This document shows, one piece after another, positions 37,318 to 39,919 of a stretch of 39,919 bases of DNA (its first letter is position 1; the number at the start of each line of letters is the position of its first letter). The notes under the pieces were generated by a model that was not told where the DNA came from, did not search any database, and was given only the letters and a program-made list of their open reading frames with translations. Position numbers and translations under genes: made by a program. Source of the stretch: a virus. The stretch lies in IMG/VR virus record IMGVR_UViG_3300047388_000310, positions 1 through 39,919 of that record; one strand, written 5' to 3'.

Positions 37318-37547
37318 GCCACGTTCCGTGCTTCGTGCTGGCCGTGCTCGTGCTCCCACTCGCCGATGACTTCCTCGATGCGCTCCACGCTCGGCGCATC
37401 CAGCGTGGTGCCGGATCCGCCCAGGTCGCTCACGGTGCTGGTCGCGTACTCGCGGCCCTCGTCGGAATGCCATAGATGGAACCCTGGGTGGGCGTCCTCG
37501 ATGGCGTGCTCTGCCTCGGTGAGTGTGAGGCCGGCTATCCGTGTCAT
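37314..37547 (-). CDS. Small acidic protein
   Basis: ATG 37547, 77 residues, acidic: TRIAGLTLTEAEHAIEDAHP, WHSDEGREYATSTVSDLG, VERIEEVIGEWEHEHGQ. Coupled to the next gene by an ATGA overlap. The 94 bases upstream hold a hairpin but no clear promoter. Confidence 0.5.
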   Translation of the reverse strand: MTRIAGLTLTEAEHAIEDAHPGFHLWHSDEGREYATSTVSDLGGSGTTLDAPSVERIEEVIGEWEHEHGQHEARNVA

Positions 37548-37600
37548 GGTCCGGGCTTCCCTTCCCTGCTAAACTCGGCGGCGAGGGCTTTCCCCCGCCG

Positions 37601-37630
37601 GCGCCCCAGTGCCTCCAAGCGATGGGGCGC
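37601..37630. other. Hairpin in the gap of the upper early operon
   Basis: An 8-bp perfect stem (GCGCCCCA 37601-37608 and TGGGGCGC 37623-37630, 14-base loop) lies between two minus-strand genes. The T-rich side (TTTGGCGTTTT) is on the plus strand, where no gene precedes it. It may be a processing or attenuation structure in the minus-strand transcript. Confidence 0.35.
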
Positions 37631-37641
37631 TTTGGCGTTTT

Positions 37642-37815
37642 CTAGGCGGCGGTGTCTTCGCCGTCGCCGGTCTCTTGCCTGCGTGCTGCGTGCTCCGCCG
37701 CACCGGGGCCGAGCGCTGTCTGGATGAGTGCCGCCTGCTCGGCTGTCGCGGGTTCGGCGTTCTGCTCGACCTCGGCGCGGGCCCAGTCGCGGAAGCGTTC
37801 GCGGTCGGTGCTCAC
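37642..37815 (-). CDS. Small helical protein coupled to the XRE regulator
   Basis: GTG 37815 overlaps the XRE stop (GTGA); longer forms run through that gene. 57 residues, acidic and helical (TDRERFRDWARAEVEQNAEP, AEQAALIQTALGPGAAEHAA). It may modulate the regulator. No family recognised. Confidence 0.45.
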   Translation of the reverse strand: MSTDRERFRDWARAEVEQNAEPATAEQAALIQTALGPGAAEHAARRQETGDGEDTAA

Positions 37816-38108
37816 GCCGCTTCGTCCCGCCTGAGGTCGCTCACCTGGCAGCCGAGGATGTCGGCGAGGGAGCGGACGATGTCGATCCCGGGGTTGTTGC
37901 GGTTCTGCTCCAGCAGGCAGATGTACGCGCCGGAGACCCCGGCCGCGTCGGCGACTTGCGTCTGCGTGAGCCGGGCGGCGCGCCGCCGGCTGCGCAGGGC
38001 ATCGCCGTCGATGGCGACCGGGAGACCGCGGCGCGGCCAAGTGGAAGGGCGCGGGGTTAGTGCCCCGTCTCCCCCGGGTACCTTGACGTGCCGTCCTGAG
38101 TCGTCCAT
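37812..38108 (-). CDS. XRE-family helix-turn-helix regulator
   Basis: ATG 38108 is supported by a promoter whose -10 ends seven bases upstream, so a leaderless mRNA; TTG 38117 is a weaker alternative. 98 residues with a long basic N-terminal arm and a Cro/C1-type HTH: LRSRRRAARLTQTQVADAAG, VSGAYICLLEQNRNNPGIDI, VRSLADILGCQVSDL. It heads the minus-strand early operon and lies opposite another XRE gene, the classical repressor/Cro layout. Confidence 0.8.
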   Translation of the reverse strand: MDDSGRHVKVPGGDGALTPRPSTWPRRGLPVAIDGDALRSRRRAARLTQTQVADAAGVSGAYICLLEQNRNNPGIDIVRSLADILGCQVSDLRRDEAA

Positions 38109-38144
38109 GCTGTACAAAGTAGTTTAAGGCAAACTCAATAGCAA
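38109..38144 (-). promoter_or_regulatory. Leaderless promoter of the minus-strand XRE gene
   Basis: On the minus strand TTGCTA (38144-38139) and TACTTT (38121-38116) are 17 bases apart; TACTTT ends seven bases before ATG 38108. The region is AT-rich compared with its surroundings. Confidence 0.6.
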
Positions 38145-38229
38145 GAGACTACGTCAGATTGAGGCGACTTTGTTTACCCCGCCCAAGTCGCAGCAGGTCA
38201 GAGGCAGTCCGTTTAATAGGGTTCAGTCC

Positions 38230-38760
38230 GTGGTGACCGAACCGAGCGACCGCCTGCCCGACCCGCCCGCCGAAGCTGCGCTCCTGCGCCTTGTCCGCAA
38301 GGCCAGGGACATCACGGTCGCGGACGCCGCGAAGGCCGTCGGCATCAGCAAGGCATGGTTGTCCTCGATCGAGAACGGCCACGACACGCGCGGGCCTGAG
38401 GGCGTGCGGCCGGTGCGCGCAAGCGACACCATCGTCGCCCACCTGGCCGCTTACCTGCGCATCAGCCCGGAGCGGCTGGAGACCGAAGGTGACCGCCCGG
38501 ACGCCGCGCTGGTGCTCCGCGAGATCCTCGCCATCCGCCGCCGCGAGGCCGCCCCGCCCCGGCCTGACTTCCTCCGGTTCAAAGACGATCCCGTGAGGGA
38601 CGCCCTCGGTGCCGAGGTGTGGGAACAGAACCTTGACGATTACGGCAAGCCCGTTTACGACGATCCCGTCATGCTCCGGGGGGTCGTGGAGTACAAGTTG
38701 CAGAACCGCATGGGCGGCACGGGCGCGGCGGGTGAGGACCGGCGCCGCGCCGCTGGATAA
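38230..38760 (+). CDS. XRE-family regulator, candidate immunity repressor
   Basis: GTG 38230 is chosen because TAGGGT (38217-38222) ends seven bases upstream, the leaderless pattern; TTG 38170 is an alternative adding 20 residues. The 176-residue protein has an N-terminal HTH (LLRLVRKARDITVADAAKAV, GISKAWLSSIENGHDT) and a longer helical C-terminus (DTIVAHLAAYLRISPERLET, VLREILAIRRREAAP), then a tail with WEQNLDDYGKPVYDDPVMLR. Divergent from the minus-strand XRE gene, so one probably maintains lysogeny and the other opens the early operon. Confidence 0.75.
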   Translation: MVTEPSDRLPDPPAEAALLRLVRKARDITVADAAKAVGISKAWLSSIENGHDTRGPEGVRPVRASDTIVAHLAAYLRISPERLETEGDRPDAALVLREILAIRRREAAPPRPDFLRFKDDPVRDALGAEVWEQNLDDYGKPVYDDPVMLRGVVEYKLQNRMGGTGAAGEDRRRAAG

Positions 38761-38768
38761 AATCGGCA

Positions 38769-39041
38769 GTGATGGATGAGGCTGGGGGCGCTTCCCTGGA
38801 AGGCCGGGTGGAGGCGCTGGAGGCGAAGGTCGCTGCCCTGGAGCGGTTCTTCACCATGCTCGGCCGCGACGGCCAGGACGGTGCCACACCTGCCGCCGGC
38901 GGCGGCTCCCGCTGGGTGGAGTTCGGGGACAGCGACTACCTGGTGCCCGAGGGCATGACCGTGGAAGAAACCGACGCGGTGTTCCGCCACGCCGAGGCCA
39001 GCCCGCGGAACGCCCCGCCTCAGCCGCCCGCCGCTGGCTGA
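38769..39041 (+). CDS. Small coiled-coil protein
   Basis: Start GTG 38769 or ATG 38772; TAAAAT (38758-38763) just upstream could be a -10 for a leaderless mRNA, although it overlaps the stop of the XRE gene. 90 residues: a coiled coil (LEGRVEALEAKVAALERFFT), a Gly-rich linker, WVEFGDSDYLVPEGMTVEET, and a Pro-rich end. Its 3' end overlaps the convergent GH26 stop by 22 bases. Confidence 0.5.
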   Translation: MMDEAGGASLEGRVEALEAKVAALERFFTMLGRDGQDGATPAAGGGSRWVEFGDSDYLVPEGMTVEETDAVFRHAEASPRNAPPQPPAAG

Positions 39042-39919
39042 GTGCCTGCCGCCTGCGGGGTGCCGCCCCGCTGCTGGATCAGCCGCAACGGCTTGGTCAA
39101 CTGCCGGAACACGGCGCTGTCCTTCGGGTCGCCTTCCAGCCGGTAGGACAGGAACGCGGACTTGTTCTCATCGAACCAGACCAGGCCCAGGTCGTGCTCC
39201 TGCCTGATCGAGGCCCACATCTCCTGCAACTGCCACGGCTCGGTGCCCACCGGCCCGATCGCGGTCTCGGCGATCAGCAGCGGGTCCTTGGTGAACTGGC
39301 GGATCTGGGCGATGGTGGGCGCGAACACGCTGCCCCAGGTGTCGTCGGTCGCCTGGTAGTAGCCGTCGATCCCGATCCAGGTCACGTAGGACGCGCCGGG
39401 CCACCAGTCTGCCACCTGGCCGGTTCCCCGGGTCTGCGCCCCGGGCGGGGTGTCGATGTTGACCGTCCACAGCCAGGTGACGTTGTCGGCGCCCTGCCGG
39501 CGGAACACGGTGACGATGTGCTGCCACGCGGCGCGGAAGTCGGCCGCTGGCTGGTTCAGGTACCCCCACGGGTACCAGGTGCCGTTCATCTCGTGGCCGA
39601 AGCCGATGACGACACCTTTGCCGTAGGTGGCGACCTGGTCGGCGTAGGAGGTCAGGTAGGAGTCGTAGGCGCCGGCGGCGATGGCGGCGAGCCGCACCGG
39701 CTGGCCGGTGACGCCGCGGCCGGCCCCGGTGACCGGGTCCATCTGCACCAGCGGGATCGCCCCGTGCGCCGCCGCGTCGTTCGCGAACTGGGCCTGGAAC
39801 CGCTCGAACCACCCGGAGTAGTACAGGGCCAGGTTCGGCTGGTGGCCCGCGGTCTTGGCGAAGGTTTCCATCCCGGAGTAGGAGCCGGGGGACGTGGCCT
39901 CGTAAGCGCCCAGGTAGGC
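39020..39919 (-). CDS. GH26-family glycoside hydrolase, 5' part outside the window
   Basis: The frame stays open to the right edge. The residues before METFAKTAG read AYLGAYEATSPGSYSG, matching the family's usual YLGxYEpxxPxSY region, so ATG 39871 is internal. The barrel shows FGHEMNGTWYPWG (acid/base Glu), TWLWTVN, DWWPGASYVTWIGIDGYY and LLIAETAIGP (nucleophile Glu). It resembles the GH26 gene at 11767-12705 in motif spacing, but is clearly a different copy. It probably cleaves a beta-glycan outside the cell. Its N-terminal signal cannot be judged. Confidence 0.8.
   Translation of the reverse strand, partial: AYLGAYEATSPGSYSGMETFAKTAGHQPNLALYYSGWFERFQAQFANDAAAHGAIPLVQMDPVTGAGRGVTGQPVRLAAIAAGAYDSYLTSYADQVATYGKGVVIGFGHEMNGTWYPWGYLNQPAADFRAAWQHIVTVFRRQGADNVTWLWTVNIDTPPGAQTRGTGQVADWWPGASYVTWIGIDGYYQATDDTWGSVFAPTIAQIRQFTKDPLLIAETAIGPVGTEPWQLQEMWASIRQEHDLGLVWFDENKSAFLSYRLEGDPKDSAVFRQLTKPLRLIQQRGGTPQAAGTQPAAGG

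Noticed and set aside
37601-37640. Classical terminator on the plus strand
   Set aside because: Stem and T-rich tail exist, but no plus-strand gene lies upstream; kept only as an unexplained hairpin.
1-39919. tRNA genes or obvious direct-repeat att sites
   Set aside because: No cloverleaf with CCA-type acceptor was recognised and no long flanking direct repeat was seen by eye; a computed search would be decisive.

Overview
This window is very GC-rich (about 70% by eye), with GTG/TTG starts, ATGA/GTGA overlaps and several leaderless promoters. Those traits and the protein families (DUF397, RbpA-like protein, actinophage-type small proteins) point to an Actinomycetota temperate phage with siphovirus-like modules, or a prophage of one. 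The exact host cannot be named from the sequence.

Layout. (1) 1-8.6 kb, plus strand: the end of the tail module (beta-helix fibre, tail-tube-like protein, collar/fibre protein), a membrane-anchored coiled-coil protein, small membrane proteins, two candidate lytic enzymes (GH25-like and papain-like) and a holin-like protein, closed by a strong terminator. (2) 8.7-14.2 kb, minus strand: one small phage-type protein, then a carbohydrate cassette read as GT2 polysaccharide synthase, GH26, lipoprotein, GH12, and a secreted HExxE protein with a ricin-type lectin domain. (3) 14.3-17.2 kb, plus strand: a large serine recombinase, a tyrosine recombinase with an unusual N-terminus, and a GIY-YIG/T5orf172 protein. 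(4) 17.2-38.1 kb, minus strand: a DUF397/GntR pair, then two long, tightly overlapped early operons. The first (28.4 to 18.0 kb) has endonuclease VII, a replication initiator with a repeat-rich putative origin inside its gene, a DnaB-like helicase, a DNA methyltransferase, a VRR-NUC nuclease, a SLOG/DUF2493 protein and many small proteins. The second (38.1 to 29.5 kb) has an XRE regulator, a RecB/Cas4-like nuclease, a phiC31 gp3-like recombination directionality factor, an RbpA-like protein, a DEDDh exonuclease, an HNH nuclease and a group of small membrane/coiled-coil proteins. (5) 38.1-39.0 kb: a divergent immunity region with XRE regulators on both strands. (6) 39.0 kb to the edge: a second GH26 gene, cut by the window.

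How it fits together. The serine integrase and the gp3-like protein are a plausible integration/excision pair. The initiator, helicase, nucleases and methyltransferase form a replication/recombination set. The RbpA-like protein could turn host RNA polymerase toward phage promoters. The carbohydrate cassette lies between lysis genes and integrase, the usual position of attP and of lysogenic-conversion genes. It is therefore either phage cargo or host DNA caught between two prophage segments, and a second GH26 at the far end makes this question more pressing.

No tRNA, rRNA, CRISPR array or insertion sequence was recognised. Flanking att repeats could not be found by eye. No gene-free stretch longer than 300 bases exists; the longest are about 170-220 bases (1069-1243, 9039-9211, 17842-18059, 29031-29202).
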